Of a stretch of DNA of 64,000 nucleotides, positions 24,190 through 37,099 are shown one piece after another. Each line of letters begins with the position of its first letter. Positions within the stretch are counted from its first letter, which is position 1. The notes under the pieces were generated by a model. The model searched no databases and had not been told where the DNA came from. It worked only from the letters and a program-made list of their open reading frames with translations. The DNA is from Stercorarius parasiticus (taxonomy: Eukaryota > Chordata > Aves > Charadriiformes > Stercorariidae), in NCBI GenBank assembly GCA_013396915.1, contig VWZL01005134.1:1-64000 (forward strand). The letters run 5' to 3'. Made by a program: the position numbers and the translations under genes.

Positions 24190-27110
24190 TCACATGAAAT
24201 CTCCCCAGTGCAGAAAACTGCTTGTTGCATTGGGAACTATCGCAGGCTCCTCTGACCCTTCCAGTTCCCCATAATGCAACCAAGCCTTTCACAGGGTGTG
24301 CATGAGCCGTTCACAGCAAAGTCACAAACATATTTCAGCAAAATGTTTTCCTTGGGAAAATACAAGGTAAAGTTGCACTTTCTCTGCAAGATCACACACT
24401 GACGACAATGACATTGTGTCTAGCAGAATGGAAAAAGAGGATTTTCCATTTTTAAACTTTCTATGGTGCAAAAGGTCAACAGTGAGAAGGAAAAGCACCC
24501 TGAGCCACTCCGGATGCTCCAGGTGAACATAAATAACACATTTGAGAAATTCTACTTTAGGGAAAAATTATGGTTTTGTTCAAAAACCACACACAAAAAT
24601 TAAAATGTTGCAGAATAAAATTTCTTTTTTATTCTACTCCCCCCCAGTTTTAGTAACAGGTTACTACCCCAGAAGTCTTTGCAGGATCACCCCTTAACTT
24701 GGCTGGTTTTCCTTCCCTTCACAAGTATGCTGCTCTTTGGTATAGTGCTGGATGCCCACTCAGCACCTTTTACATATGGATCTTCCTGCCATGCCTGAAA
24801 GGTTTCCCCCATGCACATATAACCTCTGTTTCTTTTCATCATGGCCCTTTGGTTTGGCACAACTAGTCTGTGTTGCTTCGGAGACAGAAGCGCACACACC
24901 ACAGTGAGGTACATGCCTTCCAGCAGGGCAGGTAGCTGGATGCGAAGGAGGACTTAGGAAGCCAGGGAGCTCTGCAGAGGAACAGCTTTTCTCTTATTAG
25001 GATAATGCTGCAATCAGCACGCAGTTGTTCAAGTCACAGAGTTAAAAATGAGCTGATTATAGTACCCATGCTCTGTATAGACCTCCTGAATGGTTTTGCT
25101 GGGCTGTCCAGACTATTCACTGTTTATATCTGTCTGGGGCAATTTTTGCCATTAAAAGTGGTGGTGGGGAAGCGCTGATGAGGAACACTCTTCCTTCAAA
25201 ATCCTGCCTGTATTTAGTTTTGCTCACACTCCAGGAGGTACCTATCATCCGGAACACAGGAGAGCTGTTTTCTCTGTGGCAATGAACGTTTAGTAGTCTT
25301 TTGTGTCTGATGAAAAATGCACACACTAAAATACCATCCGATGATAAAAAAGCAAGAGAATACTACCGGGATAAATAACTAGTTTCCAAGTTTATCCCTG
25401 CATTGTGGCATATTAAAGAAGCACTAGATAGAATCCATACAAAGCCGCTGGTACATAAAGGCACAGCAGCGAGAGAACCAAACCCACGCTGCAACCTGGT
25501 TTATGCAGTATCTAACTAAGGATTTGGTCGGAGTAAGGTATCTATCTTCCCTGCAGTGCCTGGTAGCAGCTTAAAATCCTATTAAGTGCTTGTGTCTTTA
25601 AATCACTATATGTCTTGAAAAAATCTGGTCCTGCCTGTAAAGCCAGAGCTATTTCAAAATTGATACACATTCAGTGTCTTAATGAGGACTGTTTATCCTT
25701 ACTTTCCCATCAGTTAAATTACCTGTCATAGTTTCTCAAGACTAATAAAAAGAACCAAGCTTTACTAAATACCACAGTTGATTTCCTCAGCAGTGTTTTC
25801 TCCAACAGACAACTCCTGCTCTGTGCTATCAGTAGTCTGCAAGTATCTGGCCAGAGGGTATTGCTTCAGTTTTTTGGATGCATTTCCAAGGTCACAAGGA
25901 TTTTCACACCTTTTACTGCTGGCTGCTCAATGGCAGGTAAAGGATGTTGCAGCTAATGGGAACACAGATTGGAGCTAATTATAGAGTGATTGACTTGCCA
26001 TGGACTTAATTGCTTATTAGAAGTCACACTGATCTCTGAAGTGGAGGCTATGGATATCATAATATGCAAAGAAATATCCACCATGTGAGGAATAAACATG
26101 AAAAGCTCATTCAGGTAGAAGGAATAGAGTTTGTAAGCAATAGTTTGTAATCAACTTCGTTCCGTGTGTTACATATTTCGGCATCAGTGCTTGGAAGCCA
26201 AATCTAAGTGTTCAGGTGTGAATGTCAGCAAATGAATTTATACAAGAGCCGCTCTAGGGCCCCAATCTTGCCAAGGACCAATATCAAGTCACAGTGCCAG
26301 TCAGTTACTGCTAAGTACTTGTATAGGGGGAGCACAGTTAGGAAGCTGTGTTTTCATGAAGCTCCACTTGTATTAAGCAACTCCGCAAGGTTTCCTTTCA
26401 CTACAGGTCACCAACTCACACCACCCTCCCTTCCTGTCTTGCAGCATGTGCTGCCTGCTGAGTGCTACCCAAGCCAGAGACTGCACATCGGTATCAGCAG
26501 AAGTACCTACAGAAGCCAACACAGAATCTGGGTCCTTGCTTAGAATGCTTTTTATGCTATGCCTCTGCCTAGTTTCAGGACCTTTCCTTCAGTTTCCTTC
26601 CCTGCTCTTGCCCACAGGCACCAGCTGTCTCCAGTGCCTTTTCCACCATCTTCTCTTATTTCTCCATGGAGCCCTAGCAGGCCAAACTCAGTGCAGGCCT
26701 AAGATATTACAGTGGCGACCACCTGTAGTATCTTACCCACCTTGCAGTCTGGGCTCAGGAAGGTACCATGTTTGCAATGTATTGCAGTGCAGTTAACAAA
26801 GCATCCTTATTTTTTCCCTCCCAAGCATCCCTGTTCATATTTTTAACTCCGATAGTGGTGAGCTTTTTCTTTCATTTAGCATTCATGGCAGCTTGTTCCT
26901 CCGATGGTCCCACTGTCTTGAACCTCACATGGGAACTCCAGGCACTAACTTACATTCAGGGACAAATTTTGCAGAGGTGTCTGACAGTTACAGCACTTCA
27001 CAGTGTCCACTCCCACCATTCAGAAGCAGGGGCATGTACCTGCTTTTCAGCTGCTGCATTTCACAGCTGAACATGTGAGTGCAAGTTTAAACTGAAACCA
27101 ACCAGCTCAA
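24190..27110. other. Non-coding stretch, nothing recognised
   Basis: I see no exon with paired splice sites that I would defend, and no clear repeat. A few chance ORFs up to 116 codons (for example 26446-26796) have no protein-like composition. Confidence 0.5.
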
Positions 27111-27113
27111 GGT

Positions 27114-27178
27114 AATCATAGAGTCATGGGATCATTTAGGTTGGTAAAGATGCTTAAGGTCATCAAGTCCAACCGAAT
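27114..27178 (-). repeat. Short CR1 LINE 3' end, minus orientation
   Basis: The segment begins aatcatagagtcatgggatcatttaggttggtaaagatgcttaaggtcatcaagtccaacc. This is the reverse complement of a CR1 3' terminus, with 'agtccaac' in the expected place. Only the last 65 or so bases of the element are recognisable, so it is a severely 5'-truncated insertion. Confidence 0.8.
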
Positions 27179-29061
27179 GCATGTGTCTGTAAACTGCAGG
27201 AGCTCAGGAGCAGAAATGTGATACCTCACACAGAGGTGTAGACCCTGCTCTCTGCTCCCACCCACTTGTTGGATGTCTTGCACCAAATCATAGCTGCACT
27301 CCATTGGTTCCCTCTGTGTCCTCTGTCTTTGGACATTGGCCTTGCTTGCTCTCCCTCCTCTTCAACAGGCTCCAACTTGCTCCTTTGTCATAATTTCCCT
27401 CTTTCTCAATTCATACTTCGTCATAAACAGTAGGAGATAAAGTCATGCCAAAAGGGACAGCTTTTGTACCTTGCGCTGTAAAAACACAAAGCTGTGGATA
27501 ACATGGTTTCCCCCTTAAAAAAATACTCCCTTGTCTCTGAATGGGAGCTCTTTCCACTATGACGTGGTAGCACAATGAATTCCCTGCACTGAGACATTGC
27601 TCGCAGCCTTGAGACAAGGCACAAAGGGAGCGCAAATAAATGAACAATACGGTGGAAGAAACAAAGGGCAAAATAAAAGCAAGCAAGTGATAAAGAAAAA
27701 AAATAAAAGGAGCACCAGCCTGCAATGTTTAAAGCTGTGCCATGCAAAAACACCACCGTACAGAATGATGCAGAATTTCTACAGAACTGGGCTAGCAAAA
27801 AGCCTATGGGGAGTCTAGTCGGAAGAGCATGCTGACTCCACGAGCAAGGACAGAGCTGGCAATTAAAGGACAAGTGCTGCACAATTTTCCCATTGGCCTA
27901 GTGCATCCCATCCCCTGGGATCCCACAGGGTGTTACAAGAACTTTTCCCACTTCTGAAACACAGCTGTATTTGGGGTAACAGGTTAGCAGTGTACAGTAG
28001 CAGCATACAAGTAAAGAAAAAAAAAAAAAGAGCGATTTTTGCTCTTGCACGGGTCCTCCTTTCTTTTGTCCCCCCACTTCCAAAAGCTCCACTAAAAATA
28101 AATATTCCTCCCACCCACCAGTAACTATACCGGATTGACTCCCTTTAGAGAGCCACGGGGAGTCTTCTACCCTAGAGCAGTACCGGCTTGTGTGGAAAAA
28201 AGAAAAAAAGAAAAGATAAAATATATATTGCAAAGAGCCAGGTGCACTGGTCATTATATTGGAGGTTGGCAGGAACTGACACATAATCATATTGGTAAGC
28301 TCAAAGCTGTACTCACGATGTTATCCATATTCTCTACAATTTTAAATTAGGCATTTCTTCTTGAATAGCAGTTTGCTCCTACATCCTCTTTTCTGATCCC
28401 CTCAGACCAGCCTCCCTCCACAACTGTATCTCACTTCTCTTCCCTCTTTTCTCCATATTCTTCCCCGATTCCTTCTAGTCATAAAAGCAACTCTCTCCTT
28501 ACCCAGCTCCCATCTCAAATCCCCCCCAAAAGAGCATCAATGTCACTGCAGAGGAGTTGTTACCTGCCGGATGCTGAATGGTTCCTTGCAGATGATAACC
28601 TTTCCCACCATATTGGAGCTGTCTTTGGAGGCTTTAGAGGCTTTTCAGAACAGAGACTCTCTACTTCAGTCTCATGTACAAAACATTTAATGCAACAATA
28701 CAGTGATCTCAGTGTTTCTGTAAAATAGAGCTCCTGCTTGGTTGTAATCATCTGCCTAGTATAATGTATAGTGCACTACACGGCCAACTGTGTTCACTAA
28801 ACACTACCTTCTTGCTCCCACATTAGGTATCCTATGGGATGGGGAAAATATAAGTCTCTGATCTGCGCCCTGGCCATTTCACAGTTGGCTTAAACTCCTC
28901 AACCCCTAGGCTGCTGCCTGATTCAAGCCCTTCTTTTGTGCTAGACCTAGTGATTTCTACTGAGCAAGTTTTCAGCCAGATCAGGAAGGTGATCCAGCTT
29001 GCTGGGTGACCCAAAGTAGAGCTGGGCTGCGCAGCAGTTGGTGCAGGGGTGAGATGGTGAG

Positions 29062-29107
29062 TCTCTTCAGTGGAGGATAAAGAATCTCTTCAGTGGGGGA
29101 TAAAGAA
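29062..29107. repeat. 23-bp tandem duplication
   Basis: Two adjacent copies, tctcttcagtggaggataaagaa and tctcttcagtgggggataaagaa, differ at one base. They look like a recent slippage or duplication event. Confidence 0.9.
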
Positions 29108-30305
29108 CTTTATGAAAGCAGTGAACTTGCAGCCAAATCAGGGGACCCGCTGAAAGAGGGCTGCCTCTGTGTGTTCCTTTATAAGCAGATTTCTGCAACA
29201 GAAAATGTTTTTATAAGATCTTTCTGCTCAACTCGTTTATGTTTTCCCTGCCTCCTTTTCTCTCCTGGCTGTAATTAGCTGTCAAGTGTTGGTGCATATT
29301 TCCTGTTCATTTGCCTTTTAAAAAGGCAAAAGGCAAGACTTCCAGAAGATAGGAAGAGCTCGTTTCCCTTTTTCACTCTGGTTGGACTGAGACACCACTG
29401 CTGCTTAACTTGGCTTAAAAAGCCTTGCTGTTTTTCACCTTTAATCATTCATTCATGCTCCTGCACCTCCTTCTTGCTTGAGCTGACCCCAGCATTTGTG
29501 CACCTGGCTGCTGAATCAGCTCAGGGTGAAAAATAAGTTTCCCCTCAAAATGGCTACCTGGTTCACAGCACTAGGACATAAATTCTCGCGCCAGCACCAC
29601 AGACAGGACAACTGAGTTGAGGGAGAAGAATGACAACAAACAGCTATGGTGGAATGGGAGAATTATAACATTCCAGTTGGTAACTGCAAATTATAGCCTT
29701 ATTGCTCTCAATAGTTGCAGCCAAAGTTGCAGACAAAAGTTTCTCAGCCCACTGCATACTGAATAGGGTCAAAAGCTTGACCCGTAGCTGTGAGTCTTCT
29801 CTCCACCTTCTCGCAATTAGACAACAGAAAAGTATCTGCAACCTAACGACCTCTCTTCCCTCTTTCTCACAACATGTGATTCTTACAGAATCCAGGCATC
29901 TTCTTCCCAAGTGGGAGTTCAAGGCTAGCCATGACCTGCAGTGATTCTTGTTTGTTACTGTCTGACTAGGAAATCGTGAGGCTAAGAACAGAGATGTCTG
30001 TTCTTCAAGGACATTTCTCTGCAAGGTATCAGTAAGGATCTTAAAACAGTTTGCAAACATCCTTTAGTGATGACTCACAGCACCTTCTCTCATTGCTGTT
30101 TAATGCTGAAATGGAGGCCATAGTTTGTCAATACGAAGAATGTGATGGCAGCGAGACCTTCATCGACTGCTGCTTCTGCCTCTTCCTCACTCCTTCCTTG
30201 TGCCATGGCCACCTCCCAACAGGCTGACCCTCAACTGAGCACTACTCCATAAACCAGATGGTGTAACTATTCCAACTGAAAAACAAACAAACCTAACAAA
30301 GCTTT

Positions 30306-30320
30306 TGTTGTTGTTGTTGT
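30306..30320 (+). repeat. (TTG)5 microsatellite
   Basis: Five exact TTG units follow a short T run. A simple repeat with no other features. Confidence 0.9.
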
Positions 30321-30529
30321 ATTTTATAGTCTCAGCAGTTACCAGACTGATAATACTGCTGGGAAAATGCTGAGTGATGATGAACACAGTAGTAACATGC
30401 AGTGGCACAGGAGCAGGAATGAGCTCTGGAGGAAGGAGAAAGTGAAGGAGAGGATGATGATGATGGGAATTGAAGTAGCAATACCTGAAGCCTGTATTAC
30501 CAAAGAAGACTCTGTGTCATCAAGCCACC

Positions 30530-30625
30530 ATCCCAGGCACAGAGAAACTAAATGACTTGTCCACAGCAAAAGAGCAAGTTATTGGCAGAGAACGTATGCC
30601 CTCTCTCAACTCCAGGCATGCTTCT
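30530..30625 (-). repeat. MIR-like SINE fossil, minus orientation
   Basis: The text 'aggcacagagaaactaaatgacttgtcca ... agcaagttattggcagagaac' matches, in order, the reverse complement of the MIR core ('gaggcacagagaggttaagtaacttgcccaaggtcacacagctagtaagtggcagag'). It is diverged and without clear ends. Confidence 0.55.
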
Positions 30626-33600
30626 GCCCTGCTGGTCTTGTTCGAAATCACAATGAGAATGTAACTAGTACAAAGCGAAACTAAGGCTGTCCCACTCAGG
30701 TATATTATCAATAGTTGGCAGCTCATAAACGTTTCTAGACCAGTTCCTAAAGAGAAAAGAAACAGCAACATCCAAATGCCTAAGCCAGGCCTTGTTTCTA
30801 AAGGCAGCATGCACATACACACACAGGTGGTCTACCTCTGCCCTCTTCCCTTCCTTTCTTCTCTTTCCCTCTGCTACCACAAGAAAATCGCACTAGTTAA
30901 CTTTGGAGTGGATTTTAAAAATAAATTTTTAAGTAATTTCTAAAGATTAGTTTTAAACCAGTGCAAAGAGCTGTGTAACCACCTCTTCATTTTCAGAGGG
31001 CTCTTTCAGTTTAGGGAAACTCAGTAGAGTACAATCTCAGGTGTGGAAGTAAACTGGCACAGTGGAACTGGTGAAAACGTCAGCATGGATGCTCAGTTTT
31101 CTGTGAAGAAAGCCTGTACGTATGAAGATGGAGGGAATCATTTGCAGTACCCAAGCCATTCTGCACTTGCTCCCTGAGTGCAAGCACATGGTACCCTCTG
31201 TGTGGGAGGCTGCTTGGACAGCAGGGTGCATGGGAGCAGCAGGGGCACTGCTCCAATCTTAGCCTGCCCACAACTCTCTGTGGGAAACTTCTCCCTGTTG
31301 TTCTTCCAGAGGATCAGAAACACCCCTCCAGCCTTTTATGAGATCGAAATAAGCCTGCCAAATGTACTTTGCATATTGGAAAATGGGAAGAGGATAGGAA
31401 GCATCATTTAAAGCTTTGGAACTCATATTCAACAGCAAGGCCTAGCAATTTAGTAAGCAATTCTATGCAAGCCTATGATATAGTTAAACTACTTCTTGGG
31501 TTTTACTCTGTGAGCTGGCTTGGCTTCCTTACTTTATTGCTGCACTTGCTAAGCCTAATATTCTTTCTAACCTTTGGGTCACAGAACACACTCCAATCTT
31601 CAAGCCAATGCCCTCAATAAACTAGCACTGTCCCCAGGACAACTATTCCCGAACATCAACAACTTTCCCCAATATATGATACCCTCTCTGTTTCCATCTG
31701 CCAGTTCCTTTCTGTTCATCATCTCACTCTGGATGATGCCCATATTCCCTCACTCCCGCGGAAGCTCTGCCTTGGCTCCCAGCTGCGAACCGCTGGCAGG
31801 TCCCCAGGGTCCAGACAAAACTGTGGCTGCCCCCCTATCACATTGTCTGGATCAGAGTCGGTGTTGGTCTGCCGCTAGGGACAAAAGAGATGCTGCTCAG
31901 TTTTCTTGTGCCTTGCTGCCACTGTTGAAACACAGCTGCAGTTTCCACGCCAGGGATATCTGGGGCACCAGCCTTCTGGCCACACTTCCCTCTTTTGCTA
32001 CTTTGCCACCCCCCTCTCTCAACACTTCTAGCATGAAGCTTGTGTAGCAGGCGTGTGCTGTGCTGGAAGAAAGTGGGTTTGGCTGCAACATGGGGGAAAA
32101 TCCTCCCCTCGCTCTCCTGGATTGCGGCACATGGGCAGTTTCCCAGTCAGCGTGGCCTCAGCAGTTAGCAGACAAGAATTAAAGATGATGCTGCAACACT
32201 GAAATTATGTGCTGGCACGAAAAAGAGAGAAATTCCCACTAATGAAGCTAATATTTACCCTTGTTGGCAGTTTGGGGGAATGCTTATTGTCCTTTCATAT
32301 GCTTCAGCCATGCCTGCTGCAAGACAAACCATCATGTTACTGTTAGACCTGAAATGTGTGCAGTAGCCCACCCCGCAGAGGTAGGCAGGAGGAGATGGAA
32401 ACAAAGACGTTAAGTACAACTACACAGACTGCTACCATTTGAATTAAAAGAGCATCCTTGTTACAAAAGAGCACTGGTAAGGTCTTTCCCTCTCAATGGA
32501 CCACACACAAGAATGGGCAGGGATTTAGCAGTGAGAGGGAAAGAGCAGTGCAATGCAAACATAAAGAGAAATAATTGAGGCCATGCGCAGACAGGTGCAG
32601 GGCCGGCTCTAGGAATCAATAAAGCATTTAACTTCCCACAGCAGGAAACCAAAGCACACAAACCAGCTATGACCCAGCTGCCTATTTTGCCTATTGCAGG
32701 GTGCTGGAGAGCCAGATTGTCTTCTGCTGCTGCCACCTCTGGTTGACTGGGGTCAGAGTGTGTGGACAGTTGCTATTTCCAGCATCAGGGCTAGCAGCAT
32801 GATCTGTCCTCACCCCTCTGATCTCTACACAGGGTCACCACCACTGCTCCTCCCAGCCATACTCCATCCCTTCCTTCCCTTTTCTGTCATAGTAGATCTC
32901 AGTATCTGTTCCTCATACAGCAGCTAAATTCACTTTTGCTATATTGCTGGAAAACCTGACGCTCCTCTGGAGAGGTGCCGCATTTATTTAGAAGTGCACT
33001 CAATTTGCAGCGTGAAGGTTTTTGATCTTACCAAGGGCAAGCTTCCCTTTGAAAATCAGGTTAGCTGCTGTAGCTCCTAATGGGACAACAGCCACCAGCA
33101 GTGCTGGTTAGGGACACAGGGAGCAGCCTCACAGCAGGGAAGACTGCTCATCCCTTCCTGGCAGAGGCATGAAAGCAGCTCCACTTCCAAGAGCCCTGTA
33201 ACAAACCAGCTCAGTATTCGTTCCAGGTTGGCCCCAGCACCTGGCATCTGACACAGTACATAACTGAATTGCATTCTGGCGAAAGTCACCCTCAAGTTCA
33301 GACGCAAAACCGGCTTCTAACACAGCTGCGTTATTAATTTGTTGAATGACAAAGAGAATCGCTAGGGATGCAGGTAATAAAGGAAGCAGTATGTTTTAAA
33401 ACTTAACAAAAAATACTGATATGAGATTTCAATAGCTTCCAGGAGGAATCCATCACAAAGAAAGCTCTGTTTACAGTGGCTCCTCAATGCCAAAACATCT
33501 AGTCTCATTATTGTAGATGCTTAAGCAATCATGTCTTAGGCGGCTTTCTTTCACAGCAGAATTGATCACTAAAGATTATAAACAGAGTAGTAGCAGAAGT

Positions 33601-36418
33601 TCTGCAAAGGAAGACACAAAAGCACACTGTTAAAAGAGTTACAGACAAAATACCCAAGTATTGTGTGGAAAACGCTCACAAGCGTAGACTTACGATCATA
33701 TGACACACAAAAAGAACATCACCAAGGGCACAAAATCATGCACGCACAGGTAGGAAATGCCAGGATTAGAACTGCCTATGAAACCTTTGTTCCCTGTTGG
33801 AGGTAAGGCATTGTATCCTCCAATTGCAGGATCACAAGCTGTTTTGTCTGAGGAACCCATACCACGCACTGCACAGGGAACTGATGAACCTGAAGAGCAA
33901 TTCTACAATCATTGATATGTGGCCTGTGCACTACTGGGTCACTGTGCTACAAATTTCATCTGGACCAGATACACGCATACAATCACATTTTAATAATCTC
34001 TTCAGCCCAAACTCACAAGATGGCATTCAGGAAGCTTTATATTCATATAGGGGACTTACACCAGCTGTGGAAGGACAGACCATACTTGACTCATCATGAA
34101 GTCAGTGAAGCACAGGCAGACTGTGCATGATATACAATCTGCCAGAACAGAGTGTCCCTTCACTTCTTTAAAAAGCATTTGACACAGCAGAGTATGTACT
34201 GTTTCAGCACCGTGCATCATGCGGCCATGGTACGTTTGCTCTGGTTCTAGAATTGGACTTAGCGTCTCATAGAGCCATGGATCGAATAAACAAACATGTT
34301 CATCCTTACTGTCCTCATTCTACATGAGTCTCTGCACCTTGTCTCCTGCCCACAAGCTGAATCCTGCACTGAATGCACAACCGTTATTTTCCCTGGACAT
34401 ATTTCTCCCCAGTACTCTCAGCACAGTATCATAGTCTGCAGGTCTCCACGGCACAATGAAGTACTAGGCCAACTTACCGGGGCCAGCTCTGAACAATGCG
34501 TGTGTTCTAAAGCCATGTTATATCCAGCTAAGTAGTCTTAAGTTGTGCCATGAAAACACACTTTTTCTCTGTTACCACTTAACGGACATATCCTCAGAAC
34601 AACTCTGAGAGATGGTTGGGAAAGGACATTAACCCTGCTTTGCACACGTAGGATTGAGTTTTAGAAATCACAAGCTCTAACTCTTTCTGGCTGCCCCATC
34701 TAAGATCTAAAGGAAATTACTTTTTTTTCACAGTCCTTCCAATAAAAGTGGCCAATCAATGCAATTTGTAATCTTCCACAAAGTGGAATTCCTTAAGAAA
34801 AAAACCCACAGTCCATTATAACTTCACTTAGCTATTTAGCTGGCACACAACTTGTATCAGCAACACTTGTCCCTCTGACACAATTCTTTTCTTAGACTAG
34901 GATAGTGGTGGGGCCTGTGTCTCACAGCTGTGCCACCAGCTCCCAGGAGCAGGTGAAACCATCTGACAGCAGGTGGCTGATTGGATTTTATTCCTGATTT
35001 TTCTTCTGCTTTGTTTCTCTGCAGCTGAGAGCCTTAAATTGAGGGGGAGGTAAACATTAGCTTTTGCTTCTTTTGACATGATTTGTGTCAAAGATCTTTC
35101 ACAGCTCACTGTGAGACTAGTCCCTGGCAGTCGTGTCTCTGTATAGGAGATATTGTGTCCTTTCTTCTCCATACCTCCCCATTAACCTGCTGACATGTAT
35201 CTGCAAATAACAGAGGATAAATCTGCCTTAAAAATTCGGCCTTGAGTCTCAGAGGGAAGTCCTGCCTGATGTCTGCAGGGACAAAAGTAAAGAAATCCAA
35301 GGGATGCTTTGAGAACTAATAAGTATCCTTGCTGGAAAGGAGATTTACTTCATGGAAATCACAGCCGGTCTCCCTCTTCCAATTCTCACATCAGACTTAA
35401 AATGACTGCAAGGCCAACAGCTGTGAGGGCAGAAAACAGCTCACTTCACTCTGGAAGATGCCTTCATTTACTTCAGCTTCAAGAGGTGAGGGGTATTATC
35501 CAGTCTTTGCAAATGAGAAGCAGAGGTTTAACGAGAGAGATCATCCAGTCTCGGATGCAGGCATGGACAAAAAGTACCCTCCTGACCTGTAAGTCTTCTG
35601 TATTTATATTTAGCAAGTTATTTCAAGCTCCATTAATTATTTGAACTGGAATAACCCTTAAAAATATCTTCAGTCATCTTTTGAATCTGCTCCTCAATCC
35701 TAAACTGAGGTCAAGCTAAGAACAAGTCTGCACTTTTGTCTTGTCTTAGCCCAAGTTTCAATTAGAATACCCTTTTGATTCTGAGATTACTTTCTTTGCC
35801 TTGGAGACTTATTCCAGGATCCACACTTCCAGCCCAAGAATGATCACTATATATTCATGTTCAGAAGAATTTGTTCCAGCACTGGGATAAATCCTCACAT
35901 CTCCTCCTGGGTTTCCCTGTCCTCTGGACCTAGTTTTGACTTTTCTTACTTTTTCCTTCCAGCGCTGCCTCTTAGACTGCCTGTTTTTCTCCGTCTTTCC
36001 TCTTGGTAGCAAGAAAGGTAGTTCAGAAGACTACCACATTTGCACAACCACTTTTGATTCTCCCACTTTCTCCAGGCTCTTTGATAAAAGACAGACAAAT
36101 CTCATCTGTCATCCAGGCAATGTGCTGACCTCACCACTGACTTCACAGCTTTATAAAGACAGGCTGACATCACAGACCAACTGAAGATTCTGGGTCTGAC
36201 ATGTTTTTCCTCTTTGACAGTGATCTTACTCCTTCACCTTTTGATGGAGACCAATTCTCTACTAAATCCCTATTGTCTCAAACAACAGAGCAGAAAAACC
36301 TTTTCTGAGCTTTAAATTCTCTTCTTTCACATTAATTGCACAGATATTTTTCTCTAGATTCCCAGTGTGCTTTCCATTTTTGTTCTGCAATTCCAGATAT
36401 GGTTTTTTGTGTGCCTTT

Positions 36419-36471
36419 GGTTCCTGCAAGGCTTCCCATAATTAGGGATCTTGCTGGGACAATTAGGAACC
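36419..36471. repeat. Interrupted palindrome of about 53 bp
   Basis: Three nested arm pairs can be matched from the outside in: ggttcct with aggaacc, gcaag with cttgc, and tccc with ggga around the centre. Asymmetric spacers lie between the arms. Because of this the two strands give related ORF fragments. It could be a hairpin or the remnant of a small inverted-repeat element, but no target duplication is visible. Confidence 0.5.
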
Positions 36472-36894
36472 AGCAGAACAGGGTAGGTAGTTTGAACTTC
36501 TGGTCCCTCTCACCCATTAGCTCTTTAGAAAAGCTTGACCCAGGCTACAAATACGCAAACCACCTACTCTCTTTCCTTTTTATAAGCTGTTCTGTGATTT
36601 CTTACAAAATTGCTGGATGCAGTAAGATTGCTACTGCATTCTGTCCCAGCACTGATTGCACCTTTATGTCAGGTAAACTTGGATATGCAACCCAGAGTGT
36701 TTGGCAATAAAGTGTGGCTATCTAAAGGCAACAATTAACATTTGAAATTTAAAGAGTTAATGACTGTTTTTTCTCAATTCTGATCTAACACAAAGGATCA
36801 GATTTCTATGTGTGCTTTTATTCTGCAGATTTTCAAGCTTGTTTGTTAGGAGCATTGAGGCATCCTCTGCTGAAGTTCAGTGGCCTTTAAAAAA

Positions 36895-37080
36895 GGCTAG
36901 AACTTGGGAGATGCAGGCTCAACTCCCTGACTTGTCCAGATTTTCAATGTATCCTTGGATAAACCACTTAATGCTCTTGTCACTCAGTTTCCCATGAGTC
37001 ACATGGGTACAATAATAGTCTCTTTCCTCACAAGGCAGCGGGGTTGGTATTTATAATGTAAAGTGGTGAAGTGATGATGG
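36895..37080 (+). repeat. MIR/CORE-SINE-like fossil
   Basis: Segments in consensus order are 'cttgggagatgcaggctcaactccctgacttgtcc', 'cttggataaaccacttaatgctcttgtcactcagtttccc', 'gtacaataatagtctctttcctcacaaggc' and 'taatgtaaagtggtga'. These follow the MIR body from the tRNA-related part to the 3' tail. This is the best preserved of the SINE fossils in the window. Confidence 0.65.
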
Positions 37081-37099
37081 TGCTGAAGGACTTGTAATG

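Larger units (their letters stand above)
27179..36890. other. Non-coding stretch with small repeats only
   Basis: I found no supported exon. Simple features include a poly(A) run near 28016-28029, an A-rich run near 28197-28219, a 23-bp tandem duplication at 29062, a (TTG) run at 30306, and MIR-like fossils near 30530 and, weakly, 34585-34670. A quasi-palindrome lies at 36419. ORFs up to 157 codons (31574-32047) look like chance. Confidence 0.5.

Noticed and set aside
34585..34680. Possible reversed MIR fossil (cctcagaacaactctgagagatgg)
   Set aside because: The similarity covers only short blocks; I left it out of the repeat list pending a profile search.
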